Below are positions 1 to 11,902 of a stretch of DNA of 64,000 bases, piece by piece. A program made the position numbers and the translations under genes. This stretch comes from Aquipseudomonas alcaligenes (GTDB taxonomy: Bacteria; Pseudomonadota; Gammaproteobacteria; Pseudomonadales; Pseudomonadaceae). The notes under the pieces are model-generated. The model did not search any database. It was not told the origin of the DNA and was given only the letters and a program-made list of their open reading frames with translations. The stretch lies in contig NZ_FTNW01000003.1 in assembly GCF_900156545.1 (NCBI RefSeq), forward strand, positions 124,001 through 188,000, written 5' to 3'. How positions within the stretch are numbered: position 1 is the stretch's first letter; each line of letters starts with the position of its first letter.

Positions 1-2
1 AG

Positions 3-317
3 TTCCGGGCCATACGCCTGTCGCCACTGGCGAGTGTGGCGCTGTTGCTCGGGATGCTGTTCGCTCCGAGCCTTGGCCCGCAGGCTGCGATGCTGGCGAC
101 CGTGTTCACGGTGCCGCTGCTGTTCGCAGGTGTGGCGCTCGGGCATGGGCTGATTGCCATGAAGCGGTTGTCCAGCTTCTGGGTGTTCGGCCTGTACGTG
201 GCGGTGCTGCTGCTGGGGAACTTGATCTGTTTGTTGGCGGTTATCGACGGGCTGTTTGATTTTCGTGGTCGCCTGGCGCGTAAAAACGGCGCAGGCCCCG
301 CGAACGGTGAAGGTTAA
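3..317 (+). CDS. C-terminal end of a DUF2232-type membrane protein (partial)
   Basis: The frame is open from the left edge of the window, so the gene starts upstream and only about the last 104 residues are seen. They form two or three hydrophobic membrane segments, a short basic stretch (RGRLARKN) and a polar tail. In Pseudomonas a DUF2232 membrane protein of about 290 residues lies between rpsR and rplI, and the hydrophobic pattern and position here agree. Its function is unknown. The stop lies 21 bp before rplI, so it probably belongs to the ribosomal protein operon. Family assignment rests on position and hydrophobicity, because the N-terminal part is missing. Confidence 0.65.
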   Translation, partial: FRAIRLSPLASVALLLGMLFAPSLGPQAAMLATVFTVPLLFAGVALGHGLIAMKRLSSFWVFGLYVAVLLLGNLICLLAVIDGLFDFRGRLARKNGAGPANGEG

Positions 318-338
318 AAGTTAAGAGGTAAGACCCAA

Positions 339-785
339 ATGGAAGTTATCCTGCTGGAAAAAATCGCCAACCTGGGCAACCTGGGCGACAAGGTGAACGT
401 CAAGGCCGGTTACGGCCGTAACTACCTGCTGCCGCAGGGCAAGGCCACCGCCGCTACCGCCGAGAACGTTGCTGCGTTCGAAGCTCGTCGCGCCGAGCTG
501 GAAGCTGCCGCTGCCGCGAAGAAGGCCTCGGCCGAAGCGCGCGCTGCTCAGCTGGCCGAGCTGGAAGTCACCATCACTGCTGTGGCCGGTGACGAAGGCA
601 AGCTGTTCGGTTCCATCGGTACTCACGACATCGCTGAAGCTCTGACTGCTTCCGGCGTCGAAGTGGCCAAGGCCGAAGTGCGTCTGCCGAACGGCACCAT
701 TCGCCAGGTTGGCGAGTTCGACGTAGCTGTGCACCTGCACACCGACGTCGAGACCACCGTCAAGGTGATCGTGGTAGCCGCCTAA
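339..785 (+). CDS. rplI: 50S ribosomal protein L9
   Basis: This 148-residue protein is the normal length for bacterial L9, which binds 23S rRNA near the L1 stalk and helps keep the reading frame. The start [19 protein letters not shown] and the following [13 protein letters not shown] are the classic L9 N-terminal domain. A long Ala/Glu/Lys-rich helix (residues about 45-80) connects it to the C-terminal domain, which contains [17 protein letters not shown] purine-rich ribosome-binding site (AAGAGGTAAG) ends about 6 bp before the ATG. It follows the DUF2232 gene and precedes dnaB, the usual Pseudomonas order. Confidence 0.98.
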   Translation: MEVILLEKIANLGNLGDKVNVKAGYGRNYLLPQGKATAATAENVAAFEARRAELEAAAAAKKASAEARAAQLAELEVTITAVAGDEGKLFGSIGTHDIAEALTASGVEVAKAEVRLPNGTIRQVGEFDVAVHLHTDVETTVKVIVVAA

Positions 786-832
786 GGGCAGCGACCTGCG
801 GGCTTGCACGAAGGTGCGAGCCTGCCGACAAT

Positions 833-872
833 CGGGCACTCACCGTTTTGCGGTGCGTGCCCGTTGTTTTTT
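833..872 (+). terminator. Intrinsic terminator after rplI
   Basis: CGGGCAC at 833-839 pairs with GTGCCCG at 857-863, and the inner CACCG (841-845) pairs with CGGTG (851-855) around a TTTTG loop. A T-rich run follows at 864-872. It lies about 50 bp after the rplI stop and 65 bp before dnaB, so it probably separates the ribosomal operon from dnaB, at least partly. Confidence 0.75.
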
Positions 873-937
873 GTAGAGCCTTTGGCCAAGCCGCCAGGCT
901 TCGCCAAGGCCTCTGAGCTTTCGGAATCACAGGTGCC

Positions 938-2332
938 ATGAACGATATCAGCGTCCCTCAGCAATACGACCTGGAAACCGCCGCACTCAAGGTGCCGCCG
1001 CATTCCATCGAGGCCGAACAGGCCGTGCTGGGCGGCCTGATGCTCGACAACAACGCCTGGGAGCGGGTCTCCGACGCAGTCTCCGATGGCGACTTCTATC
1101 GCCATGATCACCGGCTGATCTTCCGCGCCATCTACACCCTGGCCGAGCGCAACTCGCCGTTCGACGTGGTGACCCTGTCCGAGCAGCTGGACAAGGAGGG
1201 GCACCTGAGCCAGGTCGGTGGTCTGGGCTATCTCGGCGAGCTGGCCAAGAACACCCCCTCGGTGGCCAACATCAAGGCCTATGCGCAGATCATTCGCGAG
1301 CGCGCCACCCTGCGCCAGCTGATCGGCATCAGCAACGACATCGCCGACATGGCCTACGCGCCGCAGGGCAAGAGCGCCGTGGAAGTGCTCGACGAGGCCG
1401 AGCGGCAGATCTTCCAGATCGCCGAGGCGCGGCCCAAGGCCGGTGGCCCGGTAGGGATCAACGAGATCCTGGTCAAGACCATCGACCGCATCGACGAGCT
1501 GTTCAACACCAACGAGGGCCTGACCGGCATCTCCACCGGCTTCACCGATCTGGACGGCATGACCAGCGGCCTGCAGCCGGCCGACCTGGTGATCGTCGCC
1601 GGCCGTCCGTCCATGGGTAAGACCACCTTCGCCATGAACTTGGTGGAGAACGCAGTGCTGCGTACCGAGAAGGTGGTGCTGGTGTTCTCCCTGGAAATGC
1701 CCAGCGACTCGATCGTGATGCGTATGCTCTCCTCGCTCGGCCGCATCGACCAGACCAAGGTGCGTTCCGGCAAGCTGGACGACGACGACTGGCCGCGCCT
1801 GACCTCGGCGGTCAACCTGCTCAACGAGCGCAAGCTGTTCATCGACGATACCGCCGGCATCTCGCCGACCGAAATGCGCGCCCGCGCCCGCCGCCTGGCC
1901 CGCGAGCACGGTGAGATCGGCATGATCATGGTCGACTACCTGCAGCTGATGCGCATCCCGGGCTCTTCCGGCGACAACCGCACCAACGAGATTTCCGAGA
2001 TCTCGCGCTCGCTCAAGGCCCTGGCCAAGGAATTCAATTGCCCGGTGATCGCCCTGTCGCAGCTCAACCGCTCGCTGGAACAGCGCCCCAACAAGCGCCC
2101 GGTCAACTCCGACCTGCGTGAATCCGGAGCGATCGAGCAGGACGCCGACATCATCATGTTCGTCTACCGCGACGAGGTGTATCACCCGGAGACCGAGTAC
2201 AAGGGCGTGGCCGAGATCATCATCGGCAAGCAGCGTAACGGCCCCATCGGCACCTGCCGCCTGGCCTTCATCGGCAAGTACACGCGCTTCGACAACCTGG
2301 CGCCGGGGCTGTACAACTTCGAAGAGGACTGA
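938..2332 (+). CDS. dnaB: Replicative DNA helicase DnaB
   Basis: This 464-residue protein matches the size of the hexameric helicase that unwinds DNA 5' to 3' at the replication fork and binds primase and the clamp loader. The N-terminal domain begins near residue 20 with PPHSIEAEQAVLGGLMLDN. The RecA-like domain starts with GISTGFTDLDGMTSGLQ, followed by the Walker A motif GRPSMGKTT near residue 222 and Walker B in IGMIMVDYLQLM. ALSQLNRSLEQRPNKRP and DLRESGAIEQDADIIMF are the usual DnaB C-terminal motifs. There is no intein. The ATG at 938 gives the standard N-terminus, although its ribosome-binding site (AGGTG) is weak and close. Confidence 0.98.
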   Translation: MNDISVPQQYDLETAALKVPPHSIEAEQAVLGGLMLDNNAWERVSDAVSDGDFYRHDHRLIFRAIYTLAERNSPFDVVTLSEQLDKEGHLSQVGGLGYLGELAKNTPSVANIKAYAQIIRERATLRQLIGISNDIADMAYAPQGKSAVEVLDEAERQIFQIAEARPKAGGPVGINEILVKTIDRIDELFNTNEGLTGISTGFTDLDGMTSGLQPADLVIVAGRPSMGKTTFAMNLVENAVLRTEKVVLVFSLEMPSDSIVMRMLSSLGRIDQTKVRSGKLDDDDWPRLTSAVNLLNERKLFIDDTAGISPTEMRARARRLAREHGEIGMIMVDYLQLMRIPGSSGDNRTNEISEISRSLKALAKEFNCPVIALSQLNRSLEQRPNKRPVNSDLRESGAIEQDADIIMFVYRDEVYHPETEYKGVAEIIIGKQRNGPIGTCRLAFIGKYTRFDNLAPGLYNFEED

Positions 2333-2360
2333 CCCCGCGCGGGGCTGATCCTGCTCAATG

Positions 2361-2398
2361 AAAACGGGCGCCCAGCGGTTAAGATGGGCGCCCGTTTT
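2361..2398 (+). terminator. Intrinsic terminator between dnaB and alr
   Basis: A perfect 14-bp inverted repeat, AAAACGGGCGCCCA (2361-2374) and TGGGCGCCCGTTTT (2385-2398), encloses a 10-base loop. The A run on one side and the T run on the other let it work in either direction. It lies 28 bp after the dnaB stop and 18 bp before alr. The alr gene therefore needs its own promoter or read-through, and no convincing promoter fits in the remaining 17 bp. Confidence 0.88.
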
Positions 2399-2415
2399 CT
2401 ATCCGGAAGCTCGTC

Positions 2416-3492
2416 ATGCGTCCCCTCGTCGCCACCATCGATCTGGCCGCCATTCGCCACAACTATGCCGTTGCCAAGCGCTGTGCACCGGGCCGCCAGG
2501 CTTTCGCGGTGGTCAAGGCGAATGCCTATGGGCATGGCGTGCGTGAGGTGGTCAGTGCGCTGCATGAGGAGGCCGACGGTTTCGCCGTGGCCAGCCTGGA
2601 GGAGGCCGCCGAGGTCCGTGCCATGCATGGCGAGGCGCGCATCCTGCTGCTGGAGGGCTGCTTCGCCGCCGACGAGCTGCCGATGGCCGCGCACCTGGGG
2701 CTCGATCTGGTGGTGCAGGGCGCGGAGCAGGTCGAAGCGCTGCTCGCCGCCGAGCTGTCGCGTCCGCTGAATGTCTGGCTCAAGCTGGACTCCGGCATGC
2801 ACCGACTGGGCCTCGCGCCGGCGGCCGTGCGCGAGCTGTTCCCGCGCTTGCGCGCTGCCGCCCAGGTGGCCGAGCTGAACCTGCTCAGCCACTTCGCCTG
2901 CGCCGATGAGCGCGGCCACTCGCTGACCGAGGTGCAGCTGGAGTGCTTCCTTGATCTGCTCGACCTGGACTTTGACCAGCGCAGCCTGGCCAACTCGGCC
3001 GCCGTGCTGATGATTCCGGCGGCGCATATGGATTGGCTGCGTCCCGGCATCATGCTGTATGGCGCCAGCCCCTTCGCCGACCTAGGCGCCGCCGAGCTGG
3101 GTCTGAAGCCGGCGATGACGCTGAGCGCCCAACTGATCGCCATACGCGAAGTCGCGCCGGGCGAGAGCGTCGGTTATGGGGCTACCTGGGTTGCCGAGCG
3201 GCCGTCGCGCATTGGCACTGTCAGCTGCGGCTATGCCGATGGCTATCCGCGGCATGCGCCGAGTGGAACGCCGCTGTACGTCGGTGGTCGCCGCGCGCCG
3301 CTGGCCGGGCGCGTGTCGATGGACATGCTCAGCGTCGACCTGACCGATCTGCCCGAGGCTACCGTGGGCGACGCCGTGGAGCTGTGGGGCGCCAACCTTC
3401 CGGTGGACGAGGTGGCTGCCGCTGCCGGCACCATCGGCTACGAGCTGCTGACCAAGGTCACGGCGCGTGTACCACGCCGCTACAAGGCCTGA
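2416..3492 (+). CDS. alr: Alanine racemase (biosynthetic type)
   Basis: This 358-residue PLP enzyme interconverts L- and D-alanine for peptidoglycan. Lys34, in AFAVVKANAYGHG, is the residue that forms the internal aldimine. Tyr254, in SVGYGATW, is the second catalytic base at the start of the C-terminal beta domain. RVSMDMLSVDLT and TIGYELLTKVTARVPRRY are typical C-terminal motifs. Length and position behind dnaB match the constitutive Alr of P. aeruginosa rather than the catabolic DadX, which sits with dadA. It converges with the diguanylate cyclase gene, whose stop is 6 bp away. Confidence 0.96.
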   Translation: MRPLVATIDLAAIRHNYAVAKRCAPGRQAFAVVKANAYGHGVREVVSALHEEADGFAVASLEEAAEVRAMHGEARILLLEGCFAADELPMAAHLGLDLVVQGAEQVEALLAAELSRPLNVWLKLDSGMHRLGLAPAAVRELFPRLRAAAQVAELNLLSHFACADERGHSLTEVQLECFLDLLDLDFDQRSLANSAAVLMIPAAHMDWLRPGIMLYGASPFADLGAAELGLKPAMTLSAQLIAIREVAPGESVGYGATWVAERPSRIGTVSCGYADGYPRHAPSGTPLYVGGRRAPLAGRVSMDMLSVDLTDLPEATVGDAVELWGANLPVDEVAAAAGTIGYELLTKVTARVPRRYKA

Positions 3493-3498
3493 TCGCGT

Positions 3499-5415
3499 TC
3501 AGCTCAGCCCGCTGGGTACCTTGAGCACATCCAGTATCAGGCAGGTCTGTGGGCTCAACTCGCCGTCGCAGCCCTGCAGCACGAAGCCCGAGCGGCCTTT
3601 TTGCTTGGCCCGGTACATGGCCTCGTCTGCAGCCTTGTAGAGACCGGCGAACTGCAGTGCGTGCTGGGGATAGAAGGCGGCGCCGATGCTGATGGTCACG
3701 GCCAGGCGGTTGGCGCCGTAGAGCACTGGTCGCGACAGCTCGGCGAGGAGGCGGTTGGCGATCTCCTGCGTGTGTTGCTGGGCGTCGGGGCCGCAGACCA
3801 GTACGGCGAATTCATCGCCCCCCAGGCGTGCCACCATGTCGTTGGTGCGTACGTGTTCGCGCAGGCGATGGCCGATGGTGCGCAGCATCAGGTCGCCGGC
3901 ATCGTGGCCATAGCGGTCGTTGATCGGCTTGAAGTGATCCAGGTCGACCAGCATCAGCGCCACCGACTCCCCTCGGCGTTGGGCATCGGCCAGTGCCACT
4001 TCGGCACGCTCAATCAGGTAGCGGCGGTTTGGCAGCTCGGTCAGCGGATCATGGAAGGCCGCATGCTGCAGGCGCTGTTCGCGTTCGCACAGCTGCTGGT
4101 TGGCCAGGGCCAGTTCGGCGGTACGCAAACGTACCGCCTCCTGCAGGTCATCGGCGCTGGCCTGCATTTGTGCCAGGCGTGCACCTTTTTCGCGATCGGC
4201 CTGCTGCAGGGCCTCGGCCTTCTCCTGTTTGAGCATCTGGATGCGGTAGGCCAGGGCGAAGGAGAACAGGATCGACTCGGCTGCCACGGCCAATGGGAAG
4301 ACATAGGCATTCCAGGTGGCCGGCTGCACCAGGCCGGTAGAGCGCATCAGCGCCAGGCTGATGCTGCCGAGGATCAGGCCGTAGCCGCACAGGTAGAGCA
4401 GGGCGGGGAAGTAGCCCTGACGCCAGCGCACCAGTGCCGAGCCGAGTGCCGCCGGGATGCTGGTGAGTGACAGCAGGGCGATCAGCCAGGCGGCCAGGTT
4501 GCGTTGACCGAGGCCTTCCAGGGTCACGGCGATGACATAGCAGACACAGGCAAAACTCAGCAGATGGTGCGCCCAGCGCACGTGCTGGCGGGTCTGCAGC
4601 AGCGTCTGGGTGAAGCGGCAGGCACAGAAGCCCCACAGCGAAGGCAGGGTGACGCGGTCCAGCCAGAACGGCACCGGACTCTCCGGCCACAGGTACTGGA
4701 AGCCATGGCCGCTCATGCTGACGATCATCAGCAGGGCGCCGGCGGTGGTCAGTACGTACCAGAAGTAGGCGTTGTCGCGCAGGGTGAAGTAGATGAACAG
4801 GTTGTACAGCAGCAGGGCGGCGATGATGCCGTAGATCAGGCCCAGGCCCAGGTTTTCGCTGATCGCCTGGTGATCCAGGTCTTCCAGTTGCCAGACCCGC
4901 AACGGAAAGGAGTTGCCGGCCGGGTCAAAGCTGCGCAGGTAAAAGGTGGTGGGTGTCGTGCCCAGCTCCGGCAGCTCCAGCACTATGCGTCGATAGGGGT
5001 GGTCGCGCCCTTCGGCGAAGCTGACCCGTTCACCGGACTGCCGCTGTATCCAGCCACCCTGGCCGTCGGGGCTGTACAGCTGCAGGTCGAGCTGGGTCAC
5101 TGCGCCGATTTCCAGCCACCAGCGCGCAGGCGCCTCGGCGCCGCGCTGCAACTGCAGCTTGATCCACCAGGGGTTGGGATTCTGGCCGACGCTGGCGCGG
5201 CCGTTGGCCGGGGTGAAACGCCGCTGAATGGCCGGGTCGGCCATGTCGGCGATGCTCAGCGTGCCTTCAACATCCTCCAGCAGCTCGATATGCCCGTTCA
5301 GCGATTGCCCGCTGGCGTCACTCCGCAGCTCTATTGGCGCGGCGCGTAGCTGGCCGGCGGCCAGGCTGATGCACAGCAGCACGAGCAGCGCACGCAGAAC
5401 GGGGAAACGCACCAT
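3499..5415 (-). CDS. 7TMR-DISM diguanylate cyclase (GGDEF only)
   Basis: Predicted inner-membrane enzyme that makes c-di-GMP in response to a periplasmic signal. The start MVRFPVLRALLVLLCI gives a signal peptide and has a good AAGGAGT site; an upstream in-frame ATG at 5454 has none. Order: a periplasmic 7TMR-DISM extracellular domain (about 25-165), seven membrane helices (about 180-390), a coiled coil rich in Glu, Gln and Ala (about 395-455), then GGDEF. The signature GGDEF is intact at residues 532-536. Five residues before it is RTND, an RxxD inhibitory site, so product inhibition is expected. There is no EAL domain. The mature protein is about 638 residues before signal removal. Confidence 0.93.
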   Translation of the reverse strand: MVRFPVLRALLVLLCISLAAGQLRAAPIELRSDASGQSLNGHIELLEDVEGTLSIADMADPAIQRRFTPANGRASVGQNPNPWWIKLQLQRGAEAPARWWLEIGAVTQLDLQLYSPDGQGGWIQRQSGERVSFAEGRDHPYRRIVLELPELGTTPTTFYLRSFDPAGNSFPLRVWQLEDLDHQAISENLGLGLIYGIIAALLLYNLFIYFTLRDNAYFWYVLTTAGALLMIVSMSGHGFQYLWPESPVPFWLDRVTLPSLWGFCACRFTQTLLQTRQHVRWAHHLLSFACVCYVIAVTLEGLGQRNLAAWLIALLSLTSIPAALGSALVRWRQGYFPALLYLCGYGLILGSISLALMRSTGLVQPATWNAYVFPLAVAAESILFSFALAYRIQMLKQEKAEALQQADREKGARLAQMQASADDLQEAVRLRTAELALANQQLCEREQRLQHAAFHDPLTELPNRRYLIERAEVALADAQRRGESVALMLVDLDHFKPINDRYGHDAGDLMLRTIGHRLREHVRTNDMVARLGGDEFAVLVCGPDAQQHTQEIANRLLAELSRPVLYGANRLAVTISIGAAFYPQHALQFAGLYKAADEAMYRAKQKGRSGFVLQGCDGELSPQTCLILDVLKVPSGLS

Positions 5416-5477
5416 GGTGACTCCTTGTTGGCCCTGGTGGCTGGCAATTGGCAATCATGCTGGAGTATAGCCACGGA

Positions 5478-5493
5478 AGTGACTGTGATCACA
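5478..5493. promoter_or_regulatory. Candidate Vfr/CRP-type binding site
   Basis: AGTGA-CTGTGA-TCACA matches the CRP/Vfr core TGTGA-N6-TCACA with one mismatch in the first base. It lies in the divergent spacer between the diguanylate cyclase gene (start 5415) and ygiQ (start 5601), 63 bp and 108 bp from the two start codons. Vfr is the cAMP receptor protein of Pseudomonas. The site would suggest cAMP control of the cyclase gene, but this is inference from sequence match alone. Confidence 0.4.
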
Positions 5494-5600
5494 AATATGA
5501 AGTGAGCAAAGTCGATAAACACCAGAGTGTTTCGGTCGGACTCTGTATATTTTTTGTGCTATATTCCGCGCCCCCGTGAGAGCTCATCTGATCAAAAAAT

Positions 5601-7904
<2,304 letters not shown>

Positions 7905-7946
7905 GTCTGCGGGTGCTTGCGCGCACCTTTCTGGTGCGTGCAGCCC

Positions 7947-8351
7947 TCAGCCCAGGCCGTGGGCGCGGAAATGCGCCACGTAGGCCCTGTCCACCTTGAG
8001 AATGTGGTGCGTCAGCCAGTCCTTGAGCAGTTCCAGGGTTTCCGCGCCGACCGTTTCGCCGCAGTCGTGGCGTGACAGCAGGCTCATCACCTGGCCGCTG
8101 AACAGGTTGTGCTGCGCCTGGTGGGCCTCGGTGTCCGGGTAGCCCAGGCGGATGAACAGGTGCTCCTCGACGATGAAGTGGTTCATCACGTAATCCATCA
8201 GCCCCTCCAGCAGCGCGCCCACCTGCTCCCGCGGAGCCTCGCCCTTCAGGGCCTGGTGCAGCGCATTGGTCTGCTCCACCAGCCAGCGGTGCTGTTCGTC
8301 GATCTCTGCTATCCCCACCTCGAGCGCTTGCGTCCACGGCATGAAGGTCAT
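7947..8351 (-). CDS. Bacteriohemerythrin
   Basis: Predicted 134-residue, soluble oxygen-binding protein with a four-helix bundle and a non-heme di-iron centre. The iron-ligand pattern is complete: DEQHRWL on helix 1, HFIVEEH on helix 2, HQAQH on helix 3 and HHILKVD on helix 4, each in the expected order. The start at 8351 (MTFMPWTQ) follows an AAGGGAGCAGG site; upstream in-frame starts would add an unrelated basic stretch. It is divergent from the transglutaminase-DUF2126 gene, with 131 bp between, and converges with ygiQ. The role could be oxygen storage, sensing or delivery; the sequence does not decide. Confidence 0.93.
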   Translation of the reverse strand: MTFMPWTQALEVGIAEIDEQHRWLVEQTNALHQALKGEAPREQVGALLEGLMDYVMNHFIVEEHLFIRLGYPDTEAHQAQHNLFSGQVMSLLSRHDCGETVGAETLELLKDWLTHHILKVDRAYVAHFRAHGLG

Positions 8352-8482
8352 GCGGTCCTGCTCCCTTCGTTGTTTTTTGCCGATCTTGCCCGCCACGGTC
8401 GGGGCCTCGTTGATCCCGGTCAATGGCGGTGGCACAAGTCTTGCCCCTTGCAGGTATCGCCCTGGCTCGCAGGAGGCACGCC

Positions 8483-11400
8483 GTGTCGATTCATGTCGCA
8501 CTGCAGCACGTCACGCATTACCGCTACGATCGCCCGATCAACCTTGGCCCGCAGGTGGTTCGCCTGCGCCCGGCGCCGCACAGTCGAACGCGCATCCTTT
8601 CCTATGCCCTGCAGGTCTGGCCTGGCGAGCACTTCGTCAACTGGCAGCAGGACCCGCAGGGCAACTACCTGGCGCGCCTGGTGTTCCCCGAGAAGACCGA
8701 AGAGCTCAAGGTCACGGTCGACCTGGTTGCCGAGATGGCGGTGTTCAACCCCTTCGACTTCTTTCTCGAGCCACATGCCGAGAAGATCCCCTTCGCTTAT
8801 GTCGAGGCCGAGCAGCGCGAGCTGGCGCCCTACCTGGTCACGGAGGCCGGCGGGCCGCTGTTTGCCCGCTACCTGGCCGGGATCGAGCGCAAGCCCACGC
8901 CCAGTGTCGATTTTCTGGTCGCGCTCAACCAGCGCGTGGCGCAGGACATCCGCTACCTGATCCGCATGGAGCCGGGCGTGCAGACCCCGGAAGAGACGCT
9001 GCAGCTCGCTTCCGGCTCGTGCCGCGATTCGGCCTGGCTGCTGGTGCAGCTACTGCGCCACCTGGGGCTGGCGGCGCGTTTCGTGTCCGGCTACCTGATC
9101 CAGCTTACGGCCGACGTCAAAGCCCTCGACGGTCCCAGCGGCACCGAGCAGGATTTCACCGACCTGCACGCCTGGTGCGAGGTCTACCTGCCCGGCGCTG
9201 GCTGGATCGGTCTCGACCCGACCTCCGGCCTGTTCGCCGGCGAAGGGCATGTGCCGCTGGCCTGCAGCCCTGAGCCGTCCTCGGCGGCGCCGATCAGCGG
9301 GGTGCTCGACGAATGCGAGTGCGAGTTCGAGCACGATATGCGCGTGCAGCGCATCTGGGAGGCGCCGCGGGTCACCAAGCCCTACAGCGACGAGCAGTGG
9401 CACGACATCCTCAGCGTCGGTCGCCAGGTCGATGCCGAGCTGGCCTACGGCGATGTGCGCCTGACCATGGGCGGCGAGCCGACCTTCGTCGCGCTCGACT
9501 ACCCGGATGACGCCGAGTGGAACACCGCCGCCATGGGGCCGAACAAGCGCCGCCTGGCTGCCGAGCTGTTCCACCGCCTGCGCGCGCACTATGCGCCGCA
9601 CGCCCTGGTGCATTTCGGTCAGGGCAAGTGGTATCCGGGCGAGCAGCTGCCACGCTGGTCGCTCAACTGCTTCTGGCGCAAGGACGGCGAGCCGATCTGG
9701 CAGGACCCGGCGCTGTATGCCGACGAAACCCGCTACTACGGCGCCGACGCACGCCTGGCCGCGCGCTTCCTGGCCAGCCTGGCCGGGCGCCTGGGGCTGT
9801 CCGCCGAGCATGTATTCCCGGCCTATGAGGACTGGCTCTATTACCTGTGGCGCGAGCGCCGCCTGCCGGCCAACGTCACCCCGGAGGATGCGCGTCTGAG
9901 TGACCCGCTGGAGCGTGAGCGCCTGCGCAAGGTGTTCTGCCGCGGTCTCGGCGAGGTGGTCGGGCAGGTCCTGCCGCTGATGCGCAGCGCCGGCGATGAT
10001 GCCTGGCTGACCGGCCCCTGGTTCCTGCGCGACGAGCACTGCCGGCTGATCCCTGGCGATTCGCCACTGGGCTACCGCCTGCCGCTGGACTCGCAACCCT
10101 GGGTCGGTGAGCTGGACTACCCCTACGTCACGCCGCAAGACCCGCACCAGCCTTTCCCGCCGCTACCGAGCCGGCAGAGCATCCAGCAGCAGCTGCGCAC
10201 CCCGCTGCACCCGGACAATGGCCACGGCAAGCCGGCCGAGGGCGAGGGACCGGCGGCGCCGGGGCTGTTCGAGTCGGCCGGCGGTGTGGTGCGCACCGCG
10301 CTGTGTGCCGAGCCACGCGACGGGCGCCTGTACCTGTTCATGCCGCCGCTGCAGCGCCTGGATGATTACCTGGAACTGGTCGCCGCCATCGAGGCCACTG
10401 CCCGCGAATTGCGCTGCCCGGTGCTGCTGGAGGGCTACGAGCCGCCGGCCGACCCGCGCCTGACCCATTTCCGCGTCACCCCGGACCCGGGCGTGATCGA
10501 GGTGAATATCCACTCGGCTGCGAGCTGGGACGAGCTGGTCGAACGTACCGAGTTTCTCTACGAGGCGGCGCGGCTGTCGCGCCTCTCCAGCGAAAAGTTC
10601 ATGCTCGACGGCCGCCATACCGGCACCGGCGGTGGCAACCACTTCGTCCTCGGCGGCGCCACCCCGGCGGAATCGCCGTTCCTGCGCCGGCCCGACCTGC
10701 TGCGCAGCCTGATCAGCTACTGGCACAACCACCCGTCGCTGTCCTACCTGTTCAGCGGTCTGTTTATCGGCCCGACTTCGCAGGCGCCGCGGGTCGACGA
10801 GGCGCGCAACGATGCGCTCTACGAGTTGGAGATCGCTTTTGCGCAGATGCCCGAGCCGGGCCGCGAGTGCCCGCCCTGGCTGGTCGACCGCCTGCTGCGC
10901 CACCTGCTGGTGGACGTCACCGGTAATACCCACCGTGCCGAGTTCTGCATCGACAAGCTGTACTCGCCGGACAGCGCCAGCGGCCGCCTCGGCCTGCTCG
11001 AACTGCGCGCCTTCGAGATGCCGCCGCATGCACGCATGAGCCTGGCCCAGCAACTGCTGTTGCGCGCCCTGGTCGCGCGCTTCTGGCACGAGCCTTACCG
11101 TCCGCCGCGCCTGGCGCGCTGGGGCACCGAGCTGCACGACCGCTTCCTGCTGCCACATTTCGTCGAGCAGGACTTCGCCGACGTCATCCAGGAGTTGAAT
11201 GCCGCCGGCTACCCGCTACGCGCCGAGTGGTTCGCCCCGCACCTGGAGTTCCGTTTCCCCAAGCTGGGCGACTACGCGGTGAAGGGCATCGACCTGGAGC
11301 TGCGCCAGGCCCTGGAACCCTGGCATGTGCTGGGCGAGGAGGGCGCCGTCGGCGGTACCGTGCGCTATGTGGATTCCTCGCTGGAGCGGGTGCAGGTGCG

Positions 11401-11794
11401 CCTCGCCGGCCTGGCCCCGGACCGCTACCTGCTCACCTGCAACGGCGTGCCGGTACCGCTGCGGCCCACCGGCAAGGTCGGCGAGTTCGTCGGCGGCGTG
11501 CGCTACCGCGCCTGGCAGCCCGCCAGCTGCCTGCAGCCGACCATCGGCGTGCACGCGCCGCTGGTGTTCGACCTGGTGGATACCTGGATGCAGCGCTCGC
11601 TTGGCGGTTGCCAGTACCATGTGGCGCACCCCGGCGGGCGCAATTTCGAGGCGCTGCCGGTGAATGCCTACGCGGCCGAGAGCCGGCGCCTGGCGCGTTT
11701 CTTCCGCCACGGGCACAGCCCGGGCGAGCAGACGCTGAGCGAGCCGATCAACAATAATGAACTGCCCATGACTTTGGATTTGCGCCGTACCTGA
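8483..11794 (+). CDS. Transglutaminase-like / DUF2126 fusion protein
   Basis: This 1103-residue cytosolic protein starts with a GTG 6 bp after a strong AGGAGG (8471-8476); that start gives [18 protein letters not shown], the standard start of the bacterial transglutaminase N-domain. The papain-like core has a full triad: Cys180 (GSCRDSAWL), His229 (DLHAWCEVY) and Asp245 (LDPTSG). The rest, about 320-1103, is DUF2126, which has glutamine-synthetase-like motifs such as [16 protein letters not shown] and [16 protein letters not shown]2126 has been predicted to be a carboxylate-amine ligase. It is the first gene of an operon with an ATP-grasp/alpha-E protein and a second transglutaminase; its substrate is unknown. 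Confidence 0.92.
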   Translation: MSIHVALQHVTHYRYDRPINLGPQVVRLRPAPHSRTRILSYALQVWPGEHFVNWQQDPQGNYLARLVFPEKTEELKVTVDLVAEMAVFNPFDFFLEPHAEKIPFAYVEAEQRELAPYLVTEAGGPLFARYLAGIERKPTPSVDFLVALNQRVAQDIRYLIRMEPGVQTPEETLQLASGSCRDSAWLLVQLLRHLGLAARFVSGYLIQLTADVKALDGPSGTEQDFTDLHAWCEVYLPGAGWIGLDPTSGLFAGEGHVPLACSPEPSSAAPISGVLDECECEFEHDMRVQRIWEAPRVTKPYSDEQWHDILSVGRQVDAELAYGDVRLTMGGEPTFVALDYPDDAEWNTAAMGPNKRRLAAELFHRLRAHYAPHALVHFGQGKWYPGEQLPRWSLNCFWRKDGEPIWQDPALYADETRYYGADARLAARFLASLAGRLGLSAEHVFPAYEDWLYYLWRERRLPANVTPEDARLSDPLERERLRKVFCRGLGEVVGQVLPLMRSAGDDAWLTGPWFLRDEHCRLIPGDSPLGYRLPLDSQPWVGELDYPYVTPQDPHQPFPPLPSRQSIQQQLRTPLHPDNGHGKPAEGEGPAAPGLFESAGGVVRTALCAEPRDGRLYLFMPPLQRLDDYLELVAAIEATARELRCPVLLEGYEPPADPRLTHFRVTPDPGVIEVNIHSAASWDELVERTEFLYEAARLSRLSSEKFMLDGRHTGTGGGNHFVLGGATPAESPFLRRPDLLRSLISYWHNHPSLSYLFSGLFIGPTSQAPRVDEARNDALYELEIAFAQMPEPGRECPPWLVDRLLRHLLVDVTGNTHRAEFCIDKLYSPDSASGRLGLLELRAFEMPPHARMSLAQQLLLRALVARFWHEPYRPPRLARWGTELHDRFLLPHFVEQDFADVIQELNAAGYPLRAEWFAPHLEFRFPKLGDYAVKGIDLELRQALEPWHVLGEEGAVGGTVRYVDSSLERVQVRLAGLAPDRYLLTCNGVPVPLRPTGKVGEFVGGVRYRAWQPASCLQPTIGVHAPLVFDLVDTWMQRSLGGCQYHVAHPGGRNFEALPVNAYAAESRRLARFFRHGHSPGEQTLSEPINNNELPMTLDLRRT

Positions 11795-11796
11795 AT

Positions 11797-11881
11797 CCTT
11801 CTCCCGCCGGGAGAAGGTGCCCCGTAGGGGCGGATGAGGGACAAGCTCCCTCACCCCGGCCCTCTCCCACAGGGAGAGGGG
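11797..11881. repeat. Paired palindromic repeat, family A, copy 1
   Basis: Two hairpins face each other. The first is CCTTCTCCC-GCC-GGGAGAAGG (11797-11817), followed by a GTAGGGGCGGATGAGGG tail. The second has the head CCCTCACCCC (11848-11857) and the hairpin CCCTCTCCC-ACA-GGGAGAGGG (11860-11880). The head and tail are inverted copies of each other. It lies inside the operon, between the DUF2126 gene and the ATP-grasp gene, so it may affect mRNA stability or relative expression of the two. Other copies are at 26086, 26602 and 39467, and a single hairpin is at 57565. Confidence 0.85.
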
Positions 11882-11902
11882 CGAAGCGCGCCAACTGCCG
11901 AG

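Noticed and set aside
7905..7946. Terminator between ygiQ and the bacteriohemerythrin gene
   Set aside because: GGTGC/GCACC can pair, but the stem is short and the T run is weak.
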